A stretch of DNA of 11,920 bases from Schaalia odontolytica (GCA_958415245.1 CATYYP010000024.1:1-11920), one strand, 5' to 3'; shown: positions 1 through 7,438, numbered from the stretch's first letter. Notes: generated by a model from the sequence alone, not told the origin. Numbers and translations: made by a program.

Positions 1-79
1 GCTTCACGAAGTCGGAGAGCTCGATGAGGGTCATTTCCTTGAAAGCTGCGATGAGCTCGTCATTGGAGAGCTTAGCCAT
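1..79 (-). CDS. rplL: 50S ribosomal protein L7/L12, N-terminal 26 codons (cut by window edge)
   Basis: L7/L12 forms the ribosomal stalk: dimers bind the C-terminal helix of L10 and recruit translation factors. The visible N-terminus, MAKLSNDELIAAFKEMT, is the family's dimerisation and L10-binding segment. The remainder lies left of the window. The ATG at 77-79 is preceded by an AGGAAGGA-type ribosome binding site (89-96) at normal spacing. A second in-frame ATG at 86-88 abuts that site and is an unlikely start. The gene lies 92 bases after rplJ, as in other bacteria, and a small hairpin (103-116) sits just upstream of the binding site. It is probably transcribed with rplJ; L7/L12 must be made in excess over L10, usually by stronger translation of rplL. 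Confidence 0.95.
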   Translation of the reverse strand, partial: MAKLSNDELIAAFKEMTLIELSDFVK

Positions 80-102
80 GAGTGGCATCCTTCCTAATTG
101 GC

Positions 103-116
103 CTGCACGAGTGCAG
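103..116 (-). other. Small hairpin in the rplJ-rplL spacer
   Basis: A 5-bp perfect stem (103-107 with 112-116) and a 4-base loop lie about 7 bases upstream of the rplL ribosome binding site on the minus-strand transcript. No T-tract follows, so it is not a terminator. It could affect mRNA processing or access to the rplL start. This is inference from the sequence alone. Confidence 0.35.
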
Positions 117-171
117 ATTGTTGGGTAGTTTCACGCAGCCGGGGTGGCGGCGTGGAACATGGCCTGTCTCG

Positions 172-696
172 TCAGGCCGCCTCGCCCTGCTGCTTTTCGC
201 GCAGAGCATCGATGGTGCGCACTGCCTTGACGGGCAGAGCGTTGAATGCGAACGCCGCCTGACCAATCTTGGCCTTGAGGACGCCTGCGGCCTTGGCCAG
301 CAGGACCTCGCGGGACTCGAGATCGGCAAGCTTCTTGACACCCTCGGCGCTCAGCTGAGCACCGTCCATCGCGCCGGACTTCAGCACGAGGGCGGGGTTG
401 TCCTTAGCAAAATCACGCAGGGTCTTGGCAGCCTCAACGGGCTCGCCGGAGACGAAAGCGATGGCCGTGGGACCCTTGAGGTCCTCAGCCAGGAAGTCGA
501 GACCGACCTCCTTGGCCGCCAGGCGCGCCAGCGTGTTCTTTGCCACGGCGTAGGTCGCGTTCTCGCCCAGGCCGCGACGCAGCTGCTTCAGCTGGCCGAC
601 GGTCAGGCCGCGGTACTCGGTCAGCAGGACAGCGTCGGCTGCGCGGAAACGCTCCACGAGCTCGGCAACTGCTGCCACCTTGTCGGACTTCGCCAT
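172..696 (-). CDS. rplJ: 50S ribosomal protein L10
   Basis: L10 is the base of the ribosomal stalk; it binds 23S rRNA and carries the L7/L12 dimers on its C-terminal helix. The 174-residue product has the normal length. Family segments are visible: TEYRGLTVGQLKQLR (26-40), VAKNTLARLA (51-60) and LKGPTAIAF (73-81), with an alanine-rich C-terminal helix for L7/L12. The ATG at 694-696 gives the expected MAKSDK start and follows AAGGAGG (700-706), although the spacing is short. The frame stays open upstream to 831, but that stretch is the regulatory leader RNA, not protein. Its neighbour is rplL, 92 bases downstream. Upstream, rplJ is separated from its usual partners rplKA by the transport operon, and it has its own promoter and attenuator. 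Confidence 0.97.
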   Translation of the reverse strand: MAKSDKVAAVAELVERFRAADAVLLTEYRGLTVGQLKQLRRGLGENATYAVAKNTLARLAAKEVGLDFLAEDLKGPTAIAFVSGEPVEAAKTLRDFAKDNPALVLKSGAMDGAQLSAEGVKKLADLESREVLLAKAAGVLKAKIGQAAFAFNALPVKAVRTIDALREKQQGEAA

Positions 697-729
697 GGTC
701 CTCCTTCCAGATACGTGACCGTAGGTAAG

Positions 730-759
730 AAAAAACCCGACACGCAGGATCGTGTCGGG
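730..759 (-). terminator. Intrinsic terminator/attenuator before rplJ
   Basis: On the minus strand a 9-bp perfect stem (751-759 with 736-744) with a 6-base loop is followed by six T residues (730-735). It ends 33 bases before the rplJ ATG, after the predicted promoter, so it must work as a conditional attenuator and not as a final stop. Confidence 0.85.
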
Positions 760-843
760 CATACGCTCGATTGCAGCTCGTAGCTGCTCACTCACCTGCG
801 TTGGATTTTCCTCCACTAGCGTGGACACCAACGGTCTTCGGCA
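730..843 (-). promoter_or_regulatory. L10 (rplJL) leader RNA with attenuator
   Basis: The leader of rplJ on the minus strand contains an outer stem (828-833 with 799-804) enclosing a short hairpin (813-824) and an A-rich internal loop, the layout expected of an L10-binding site. A second hairpin (773-787) follows, then an intrinsic terminator (730-759). The segment 795-801 is exactly complementary over 7 bases to 742-748, in the loop and one arm of the terminator. It also shares bases 799-801 with the outer stem. The outer stem and the antiterminator pairing therefore exclude each other. In Bacillus subtilis, L10 bound to the leader is known to promote termination, and the layout here fits that mechanism. 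L10 control in this organism is inferred. Confidence 0.8.
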
Positions 844-849
844 CGGATC

Positions 850-878
850 AGCTTAACAGGACCAGCAAGGGCATGCAA
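850..878 (-). promoter_or_regulatory. Candidate sigma-A-type promoter of rplJL
   Basis: On the minus strand, -35 TTGCAT (873-878) and -10 TAAGCT (850-855) are separated by 17 bases. The -10 fits the actinobacterial TAnnnT pattern. The predicted start near 843 would give a leader of about 147 bases covering the whole L10 structure. Supported by motif and position only. Confidence 0.55.
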
Positions 879-903
879 GCAACGGGGCGAGCATCACAGA
901 CGA

Positions 904-961
904 GGCCGGGGCCGGCCGCGCGCACACTCCGCCGCTGGGCAGATGCGCGAGGCTGGCCCCG
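904..961 (-). terminator. GC-rich palindromes after the ABC operon, possible terminator
   Basis: The 90 bases after the last ABC gene hold a GC-rich palindrome (904-917) and a second possible 7-bp pairing between 907-913 and 955-961. They sit where the five-gene operon should end, just before the rplJ promoter. No T-tract follows, so a weak, T-poor terminator is the most that can be said. Confidence 0.3.
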
Positions 962-968
962 CCACCAA

Positions 969-2732
969 TCAGACGAGCCTCCATCCCGCTGCCCGAGAGC
1001 GCGCGTCCCAGAATGCCCGGTATTGACCATCCGGCTGGGCGTAGAGCTGCTCGTGTGTGCCGATCTGTGCGACGCGTCCGGTCTCGCTGAGGACAACGAT
1101 TTGGTTGGCCGCGGTGATCGTGTCGAGCTTGTGGGCGATGACGATGAGGGTCGCGTCGCGCCTCAGGGCTGCCATGGCGTCAGTGACGCGGGATTCGTTC
1201 TCGGGGTCGAGGGCACTCGTGGCCTCGTCGAAGAGGACGACGGGCGCAGCTTTCAGGAGTGCACGTGCGATAGAGACGCGCTGGCGTTCGCCGCCTGACA
1301 GTGCTCGGCCGGCCTCGCCGACGGGGGTGTCCCAGCCGAGGGGCAGACGTTCAACGATCTCGTCGACTCCGCTCAGGCGGGCCGCTTCCTCGATGTCAGC
1401 CCAGGGCGCGTCGGGGTTTCCGACGCGCACGTTAGCCTCGAGGGTGTCGTCGAAGAGGTAGACGTCCTGGAAGACAAGGGACAGCTGTGCCATGAGGTCG
1501 GCAGTGTCCCAGTCCCGAACGTCCCCATCGCCAATGAGCACACGTCCAGCGTCCACGTCGTAGAAGCGTGCAATGAGGCGCGCGATCGTGGTCTTGCCGC
1601 ACCCCGAGGGGCCGACAATCGCCGTCATGGTCCCGGGTTCCACGCGGAAGGACACGCCTTGCAGGACCGGATGGTCGGCCTCGTAGGAGAAGGAGACGTC
1701 CTCGAGGGCAACGGACGCGCCCGACGAGGCCGGGGCCTCGTCCCCGCATCGCCCGCCGTTTGGCGTGGGCAGTTCGGGGGCGGAGAGGATGTCGTGGCTG
1801 AGGTCCAGGACGGGGCGCCGGGTCTCGAAGGCAGAGGCGAGCGCCCCAATATCGACGAGGATCTGCGTAAAGCGCAGCAGCAGGCCAATGGAGACGACCG
1901 CCTCCACCGGGCCGACGGTCCCAGCGACCGACAGCCAGCCGATCGCGCAGATGAGCGAGACGACGACCGTCTGGGCAGCCATGCCGTTGACGATCTGACC
2001 GACCGTCTCCCTCATGAGTGAGCGTCGCGCGGCCACCCCGTATGCGTCCTCTGCTCGCACGAGGGGTTCGTAGGAGGAGGAGCGCCCGCACGCGCGCAGG
2101 GCGCCCTGCTTGGTCGCGTATTCGACGATGCGGTGGGACAGCTCGCGAGCGGGCGGCTCTTTCAGGGAAGCCCCGGACTGCAGGCATCGGCGTGCCACCC
2201 ACACTCCCCCGCCGACGATTGGGATCGCTGCCAAGCACACCAGTCCGAGCGCCGGCGAAAACACGGTAATACCGACGAGCATCGTCACCGAGGTGACGAT
2301 CGCGGCGATGAGGGGCGAGTACATGTGCGCGAAGATCTCGCCCAGGACCATGAGCTCGCGCGAGACGAGACGAGACGTCTTTCCGGCGGTATCCGCACGG
2401 AAGGAGCCAAGCGGCAGAGACGCGACCTTGTCGCCGATCGCTCGGTGCATGTTCGACAGGAAGTCGAAGGCCACCGAGTAGGAGCGCATGGCGAGCAGGT
2501 ACTCGACGATGAACGAGGCGACGGCACACACGCCCAGCACAACGAGCCAAGCACGCAGGCTCATGCCCCACGCGGGATTGCCTGAGGTCAGAGCAATAGC
2601 AGCCGGGATAAAAGCAACCAGGGAGACTCCGCGCACCACGCCGACGATGCAGGACAGGACGCTCGCCTGGGCGAAGTCGGCACGCCCCTGTTCGGAGAGG
2701 GGTTCGCGTAGCCGTGAGATGAGGCCGAACAT
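969..2732 (-). CDS. ABC half-transporter, membrane domain fused to ATPase (IrtB-like)
   Basis: A 587-residue membrane protein expected to dimerise with the product of the gene before it. Residues 1-310 form an exporter-type membrane domain with about six hydrophobic helices (around 25-50, 58-82, 135-158, 160-182, 250-272 and 275-300). The ATPase follows: A-loop Tyr350, Walker A GPSGCGKT (374-381), Q-loop Gln422, TPVGEAG X-loop (469-475), LSGGE signature (478-482), Walker B ending in Glu503, SALD D-loop and switch His534. All consensus residues are present. The ATG at 2730-2732 follows AAAGGA with 7 bases of spacing, one base after the upstream stop (TGACATG); the longer frame to 2756 lacks a ribosome site. 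Exporter-fold pairs such as mycobacterial IrtAB and YbtPQ import siderophores. With the adjacent ECF genes and iron box, iron-compound import is the best guess, but drug or peptide export remains possible. Confidence 0.85.
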   Translation of the reverse strand: MFGLISRLREPLSEQGRADFAQASVLSCIVGVVRGVSLVAFIPAAIALTSGNPAWGMSLRAWLVVLGVCAVASFIVEYLLAMRSYSVAFDFLSNMHRAIGDKVASLPLGSFRADTAGKTSRLVSRELMVLGEIFAHMYSPLIAAIVTSVTMLVGITVFSPALGLVCLAAIPIVGGGVWVARRCLQSGASLKEPPARELSHRIVEYATKQGALRACGRSSSYEPLVRAEDAYGVAARRSLMRETVGQIVNGMAAQTVVVSLICAIGWLSVAGTVGPVEAVVSIGLLLRFTQILVDIGALASAFETRRPVLDLSHDILSAPELPTPNGGRCGDEAPASSGASVALEDVSFSYEADHPVLQGVSFRVEPGTMTAIVGPSGCGKTTIARLIARFYDVDAGRVLIGDGDVRDWDTADLMAQLSLVFQDVYLFDDTLEANVRVGNPDAPWADIEEAARLSGVDEIVERLPLGWDTPVGEAGRALSGGERQRVSIARALLKAAPVVLFDEATSALDPENESRVTDAMAALRRDATLIVIAHKLDTITAANQIVVLSETGRVAQIGTHEQLYAQPDGQYRAFWDARSRAAGWRLV

Positions 2733-2733
2733 G

Positions 2734-4554
2734 TCAGTGTCCTTTCGCGGTCGCACTCATGCGCCGCATGTAGGGGTGGTCGGCGAGCTGGTCGGGCGCG
2801 CCCAGAGCGATGATGCGGCCCGCATCGAGGATGGCGATCTGGTCGACTCCAGCGATGGACGCTGCGCGGTGCGCGATGACCAGGACCGTCTTTCCTTGAA
2901 CGAGGCGGGTCAGCGCCGCCTGAATGTCGGCTTCGGCTTCCGGGTCGGTGAAGGCCGTGGCCTCATCAAGGACGAGGATGGGGGCGTCGACGAGGAGGGC
3001 TCGCGCGATCGCGATTCGTTGCGCTTGGCCACCCGAGGGGTGGGCGTCCTCCCCGATGACGGTGTCGAGACCTCGGGGCATGGACCGCACATAGTCATCG
3101 ATGCGCGCAGCCTTGGCGGCCTCCCACACTGCTTCGTCGCTGGCGTCCGGGACTCCCAGCGCGATGTTGTCGCGCACGGAGATGTCGAGGAGCTGCGGAT
3201 CCTGGAGGACGAAGGAGACGTGCCGGTAGAGCACATCGGGGGCGATGCCGCGAGCGTCGACCCCGCCGATGCGCACGCTCCCCTGGTCCGGGTCAGCGAA
3301 GCGCGCGACCAGCGTCGCGAGCGTCGATTTTCCCGAGCCGGAGGAACCCACGAGGGCGGTCACCGAACCCTCGGGGATGGTCAGACTGACGTCGTCCAGC
3401 GCGAGGGTCGCCCCGTATGAGAAGGACACGCCATCAATCTCGATCTCGGCTCCCCCCGGCACTGAACTCCCCTCGGCAGGCAACGGGGCGACCGAAAGTA
3501 GGTCCACGATGCGCAGCGCGGCGGCCCCGGCGATCTGGTAGGCCCAGGTCGTCGTACCCAGCACCTCGATGGCCGCCGGGATGACGAGGGCGATGAGCGC
3601 GCAGGTGATCACCTGGACCGGGCTCACGATGCCCGAGGCCGCGAGCGCTGACCCTCCCGCCGTCGAGATGAGCAGGATCAGGGATGGCGATACGGTCGCC
3701 TGCCCGAGCGCAGAGCCTTTCAGCAGGGGGCCGCACCAGTCGACGTAGAAGCGAGAGAAGTCCTCGGCAGCCCGGGTGAATCGCTCATGCGAGCGCCCCA
3801 CGGTCCCAAACGCCTTGACGACGCTGATGCCGGAGACGAACTCGACCATCGTGGACGAGACGCGCGTCAGGTGTCGGTCCATCTCGGCGGTCTTTTCCCC
3901 CATGCCTCGCATCATCCACGCGTTGAGGAGCCCATAGATGGGGAGCGTGGCGATCGACAGGAGTCCGAGTCGCCAGTCAACGACGAAGGCGTAGATGAGC
4001 AGGGACAGCGGTGCGCTGACGGCGGCCGCGGATTCGACGGGAGCGTGCGCAATGACCGTGTGCACGTCGTGCGTGTCGTCCTGGATCGCCTTGCGCACAG
4101 CCCCGGAGTTCGTGGATGTGAACCAGGCGAGGGGCGCGGAGGCGAGAACCCCCACCATGCGGGAGCGCACGATGTGCCCGAAACGCACGTCCGCGAAGTG
4201 AGTGACGGTCAGTGCGATGAAGTAGATGCCGTATCGGAGGCCGAACGCGCCGGTCAGCCACATGAGCAGCGTCATCACTTCGGTGCGATCAGGCGAGGCA
4301 CCCGAGCGGGCCGCCTCCAGCAGCACCTCACCAAGCTGGACGAGGATGACGTAGGGGGCGACCGCGAGCGCACCGTAGATGAGCCCGAGCAACCGGGAGA
4401 GCATCATGGATCCACGGATGGGAGCGGTCAGTTCCTTGAAGGCGCGCTGGCCCGCGAGGTGCGCCGCACGCGGGTCGCCAGCAGCGGTCTTGTCAGCGTG
4501 CGGATCGCTCGGGGACGAGGCAGTGGTGTCCTCGCGCTCGTCAGTGTCGGTCAT
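2734..4554 (-). CDS. ABC half-transporter, membrane domain fused to ATPase (IrtA-like, no SIP domain)
   Basis: A 606-residue partner of the following ABC gene. A charged, soluble N-terminus of about 40 residues precedes an exporter-type membrane domain (hydrophobic stretches near 50-78, 95-118, 170-192, 195-213, 285-305 and 315-335). The ATPase has Walker A GSSGSGKS (403-410), Gln451, a signature changed to PSGGQ (506-510), Walker B ending in Glu531 and switch His562. The D-loop reads AFTDP instead of the usual SLDP; an AF-D-P form is, as I recall, common in IrtA/YbtP-type importers. There is no siderophore-interacting reductase domain of the kind found at the N-terminus of mycobacterial IrtA. 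The ATG at 4552-4554 overlaps the upstream stop (ATGA) and follows GAAGGAGA at good spacing. The heterodimer is inferred from tandem order and complementary motif changes. Confidence 0.85.
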   Translation of the reverse strand: MTDTDEREDTTASSPSDPHADKTAAGDPRAAHLAGQRAFKELTAPIRGSMMLSRLLGLIYGALAVAPYVILVQLGEVLLEAARSGASPDRTEVMTLLMWLTGAFGLRYGIYFIALTVTHFADVRFGHIVRSRMVGVLASAPLAWFTSTNSGAVRKAIQDDTHDVHTVIAHAPVESAAAVSAPLSLLIYAFVVDWRLGLLSIATLPIYGLLNAWMMRGMGEKTAEMDRHLTRVSSTMVEFVSGISVVKAFGTVGRSHERFTRAAEDFSRFYVDWCGPLLKGSALGQATVSPSLILLISTAGGSALAASGIVSPVQVITCALIALVIPAAIEVLGTTTWAYQIAGAAALRIVDLLSVAPLPAEGSSVPGGAEIEIDGVSFSYGATLALDDVSLTIPEGSVTALVGSSGSGKSTLATLVARFADPDQGSVRIGGVDARGIAPDVLYRHVSFVLQDPQLLDISVRDNIALGVPDASDEAVWEAAKAARIDDYVRSMPRGLDTVIGEDAHPSGGQAQRIAIARALLVDAPILVLDEATAFTDPEAEADIQAALTRLVQGKTVLVIAHRAASIAGVDQIAILDAGRIIALGAPDQLADHPYMRRMSATAKGH

Positions 4555-6008
4555 TGGTGGTCTCCTTCGCGGGCGCACGTAGCACCCGTCTGCGTGAGTG
4601 TGATGAGTCGATCCGCGCAGGCCGAGGCGAACTCGCCATCGTGGGTAACGACGATGACGGCCGCGCCTTCGTCGGCAATGCGGCGCAGGGTGGACGTGAT
4701 AGAGGCGAGGTGTCGCGCGTCGACCCCTGACGTGGGTTCGTCAAGAATGACGATGCGGCGCCCGGTGGCACGCGCGGCTGCGATGACGAGGCGTTGTTTT
4801 TGTCCGCCCGACAGGCTCAGCGGGTGCCGATCCCCCAGGTGCGCGAGGTCGAAGTCACCCAGGAGCTTCTCCGCGTCCTCGCCGCTCGCCTCCGAGGCTC
4901 CGATCGTGAGTTCACCCGCAAGCGTGTCGGAGAAAAGCTGTCGTCCGGTGTCCTGCATGACGAGCGCGCACGCTGACCGGCGCTGCCGACGATTGGTTGC
5001 CCGCCCATCCAGGGTGATCGTCCCAGATCCGGGAGCGGCCAGCCCGCACAGCACGCGCACGAGGGTCGTTTTCCCAACGCCGTTCACTCCCGCGATGCAG
5101 GTGATCTGCCCTGCCGGAAAGTCCGCGTTAAACCCTTCGAACACGGGAGTGTTCCCGTAGGAGAAGCTCAGATCCCGGCAGGACAGGCGCGCTCCCCCAT
5201 CGGCCGAGGCCTCGGTCTCGGAGTTCCGCGAGGGCACCCATGCCTCGGGCGGGCCGGGATCCACGAGGGTGCGCAGTCCGAGCGACTGCCGCTGCGCGTC
5301 ATCCATCGCGTAGAACTCCTCACCGCTCCACGCGCGCGTGACCTCTCCGTCCTCCATGAGGAGAACCTGGTCGGCAAGCCCCCGCAGGAAGTGAAGGCGG
5401 TGCTCGACGACGACGATCGTCATCCCCTGCTCTTTGAGGATTGTGAGGGCTCGACGCACGTCGGCGATGGCATCGGGGTCCAGGTTCGACGTCGGCTCGT
5501 CGGCGAGGAGGACCGGGGCACCGGATGCCAGGGCGCAGGCGAGTGCAACCTTTTGGAGCTGCCCACCCGACAGGCTCGACAGCTTCCTGTCCATCAGGTG
5601 CGAGATGCCCATGAGATCGGCGGCGCGCGTGCTGGCCTCGATCAGGGCCTCGCGATCGCGGCCGTAGTTCTCGCCGCAGAAGGCCAGCTCCTCGGCGACG
5701 GTGTCACAGAAGAACTGGGTGCGCGGGTTCTGGAAGACCGACGAGCACAGGTGACCGACCTCGGTCAGGGGAACCTCGGCGAGGTTGCGCCCATCAATCC
5801 GCACCACGCCTTCCAGTTCTCCCGGGGTCATCTGTGGGACGAGGCCGGTGAGCGCCCGCATGAGCGTCGACTTCCCACAGCCGGAGGCTCCGCATACGAG
5901 CGTGAGGGTGCCAGGCCGGGCAGACACGTCGACCCCACGCAGGGCCTCCACTCGGTCCCCCGTCAGCTCACTCACGTAGGAGAACGACAGGGATTCAACG
6001 TCAATCAT
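4551..6008 (-). CDS. ECF transporter energising protein, two fused ATPase domains
   Basis: A 485-residue soluble ATPase in which two EcfA-type domains are fused, replacing the usual EcfA-EcfA' pair. Domain 1 has Walker A GASGCGKS (40-47), Q-loop Gln93 in FQNP, LSGGQ (146-150), Walker B ending in Glu171 and switch His203. Domain 2 has Walker A GVNGVGKT (307-314), Gln352, LSGGQ (399-403), Walker B ending in Glu424 and His456. Both sites look fully competent. A linker near 240-275 joins the halves. There are no membrane segments; the protein should act at the inner face of the membrane on EcfT. The ATG at 6006-6008 overlaps the ecfT stop (ATGA) and follows TTGGAG by 7 bases, which fixes the start. 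Domain-fused EcfA proteins are known for group II ECF transporters encoded beside their own S component. Confidence 0.92.
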   Translation of the reverse strand: MIDVESLSFSYVSELTGDRVEALRGVDVSARPGTLTLVCGASGCGKSTLMRALTGLVPQMTPGELEGVVRIDGRNLAEVPLTEVGHLCSSVFQNPRTQFFCDTVAEELAFCGENYGRDREALIEASTRAADLMGISHLMDRKLSSLSGGQLQKVALACALASGAPVLLADEPTSNLDPDAIADVRRALTILKEQGMTIVVVEHRLHFLRGLADQVLLMEDGEVTRAWSGEEFYAMDDAQRQSLGLRTLVDPGPPEAWVPSRNSETEASADGGARLSCRDLSFSYGNTPVFEGFNADFPAGQITCIAGVNGVGKTTLVRVLCGLAAPGSGTITLDGRATNRRQRRSACALVMQDTGRQLFSDTLAGELTIGASEASGEDAEKLLGDFDLAHLGDRHPLSLSGGQKQRLVIAAARATGRRIVILDEPTSGVDARHLASITSTLRRIADEGAAVIVVTHDGEFASACADRLITLTQTGATCAREGDHQ

Positions 6009-6781
6009 GGGAGTACTCCAAGGTGAGCGCTGACCTCAATGGCGATAACGCCGGCGACGCACACGAGGGCCAGCACGTCCCAGACGCTGGCCCGCAGCCG
6101 CGTCAGCGATGTGGGACGCGTGGGACCACCCAGGCCTCGGATAACGCTGGAGGCCGCCAAATCGTCGGCCACGCGCGCGATAGAGGACAGGAGGGGAACC
6201 AGGAAGCGCTCAGCGATCACGAGGGGGTGACGGAGAACTCCGCGCACCCCGAGGTCGACGCCGCGCATCTCCATCGCCTCGCGGATGGCGACCGCCTCTG
6301 AGCCCACCGTCGGAATCACGCGGAAAGCGACGGCGAGGGCATCGACGAAGACGCGGGGCAGGTGAACCGCACGTAGCGCCGCTTTCATCTGACCAATTCG
6401 CGTCGTGCGGTACACGTAGAGCGCCAGGCCGAAACCAGCGAAGAAACGCGCAAACCAGAACGCAATCGCACTGCACGTGCCGATCACAAGGACCACACCC
6501 CGCAGCGGCCCCATGCCCTCAAGCCAAGCGACAAGGAGGGGCGAGCCGAGGCTCAACGCGTCGCAGACGAGACAGCCGAGTCCGGTGCGTACCGCCGCCC
6601 GACCGCCGGCCTCCCACACGAGGGCGACCACCGCAAGCAGTTGGACCGCAAGGAGCGTGGACGTGGGGCTCGCGCGCATAACGAGCGCGTTGAGGACGAG
6701 GAGGGCCAGAAGTTTCGTTCGCGGATCAAGCTTGCTCGTCGCCTCGCCTGGGGCGGCCTCGGCGAGCGAGATCTCAGGCAA
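6005..6781 (-). CDS. ecfT: ECF transporter transmembrane protein EcfT (CbiQ family)
   Basis: EcfT couples ATP hydrolysis in the EcfA protein to movement of the substrate-binding S component. The 258-residue product has the family's SKLDPRTKLL motif near the N-terminus (16-25), several hydrophobic helices, and the two short X-R-G coupling motifs that contact the ATPases: MRG (172-174) in AMEMRGVDLG and IRG (214-216) in SSVIRGLGG. I chose the TTG at 6779-6781 as the start. It is preceded by GAAGG at 6 bases and overlaps the S-component stop by 8 bases (TTGCCTGA). The frame is open to a TTG at 6835, but that start has no ribosome site and would overlap the S-component gene by 62 bases. The start is less certain than the identity. 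Confidence 0.88.
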   Translation of the reverse strand: MPEISLAEAAPGEATSKLDPRTKLLALLVLNALVMRASPTSTLLAVQLLAVVALVWEAGGRAAVRTGLGCLVCDALSLGSPLLVAWLEGMGPLRGVVLVIGTCSAIAFWFARFFAGFGLALYVYRTTRIGQMKAALRAVHLPRVFVDALAVAFRVIPTVGSEAVAIREAMEMRGVDLGVRGVLRHPLVIAERFLVPLLSSIARVADDLAASSVIRGLGGPTRPTSLTRLRASVWDVLALVCVAGVIAIEVSAHLGVLP

Positions 6782-7373
6782 CGCCGGCCTTCGCGAAGTG
6801 CTTGCGCAGCAGGAAACGACCGATAAGTCCACCAATCAACGCGACGATCATCGCAACGACAACCCACCCACTAATGACTGCGGGGCTGAAGAGGGCTCGC
6901 ATGCTATCCGCGTAGTCCTGGCCCATCTGGGATGCGACATCCTCGTAATAGGGGTTGGGAGCAAAGAAAATCGGAGCGAGCGGACCGATCATCCACAGGG
7001 AGAACAGCATGTATGCGGCAATGTTTCGAGGGGCACTGACGTAACCGCCACCGCGGGCAATGAGATCACCCAGGAAACCCAGGATCAGGGTCACCGGAAT
7101 GGTCACCCACGCGTGCCCGGTCACCACCATCAGGAAAGCGACGATGCCTCCCATGATCGTGAGCGTGCCGAACATACGCGAACGCACCAGCATCAGCATG
7201 ACGACCGATCCGTTGAGCAGCAGTCCGACAATCCATCCGACGAACATGAACGCCGGGCCGAAGAAGCCCAGCATTCCCGAGCACCACATGAGGACGAAGT
7301 AGACGGCGGTAAAAGCACCAATCGTGACGGCCGAGCGTGCCTTTGTGACACCCGAACCCACAACCTGAGACAT
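6774..7373 (-). CDS. ECF transporter S component, MptD/Trep_Strep type
   Basis: A 199-residue, strongly hydrophobic protein with about five or six membrane helices (near 14-36, 40-63, 70-84, 88-107, 118-137 and 163-188). Size, topology and first position in the operon before ecfT and ecfA match the substrate-binding subunit of an ECF importer. The sequence resembles, from memory, the MptD/Trep_Strep family (TIGR02185), which often sits beside ECF genes and exporter-type ABC pairs. A polar loop rich in Asp, Glu, Tyr and Met (about 138-160) could lie on the ligand side. The ATG at 7371-7373 follows GAAGGG by 8 bases. It is the first gene after the AT-rich iron-box region. The ligand cannot be read from sequence; heme or a siderophore is favoured from context. 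Confidence 0.78.
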   Translation of the reverse strand: MSQVVGSGVTKARSAVTIGAFTAVYFVLMWCSGMLGFFGPAFMFVGWIVGLLLNGSVVMLMLVRSRMFGTLTIMGGIVAFLMVVTGHAWVTIPVTLILGFLGDLIARGGGYVSAPRNIAAYMLFSLWMIGPLAPIFFAPNPYYEDVASQMGQDYADSMRALFSPAVISGWVVVAMIVALIGGLIGRFLLRKHFAKAGVA

Positions 7374-7413
7374 TATCGTGACCCTTCACGAATATAGGTT
7401 TATAGAAGCGAAT

Positions 7414-7432
7414 TAAGGTTACCCTATTCCGC
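7414..7432. promoter_or_regulatory. Candidate DtxR/IdeR iron box of the transport operon
   Basis: The 19 bases TAAGGTTACCCTATTCCGC match 13 of 19 positions of the DtxR/IdeR consensus TWAGGTWAGSCTWACCTWA. The left half matches almost fully, the right half poorly. It lies 41 bases before the S-component ATG and would overlap the predicted transcription start, a position suited to repression when iron is plentiful. This is a motif match only; the regulator itself is not in the window. Confidence 0.55.
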
Positions 7433-7438
7433 GCCTAT

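Noticed and set aside
697..831. In-frame 45-codon extension upstream of rplJ
   Set aside because: It begins with TTG, has no ribosome site, and coincides with the L10 leader structure; L10 proteins start at MAKSDK-like sequence.
904..917. Perfect GC palindrome considered as a regulator operator
   Set aside because: It lies just after the end of the ABC operon and outside the rplJ promoter; a terminator-like hairpin or chance in GC-rich DNA explains it better. Listed only as a weak terminator.
3787..5160. A 457-codon plus-strand open frame
   Set aside because: It lies antisense across the fused EcfA gene and the IrtA-like gene, has a low-complexity Arg/Asp/Gly/His-rich translation with no family marks, and is a known by-product of high-GC third-codon bias. 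The same applies to long plus-strand frames at 82-783, 771-1298, 2488-3420, 6477-7397, 7473-8363 and 8934-9899.
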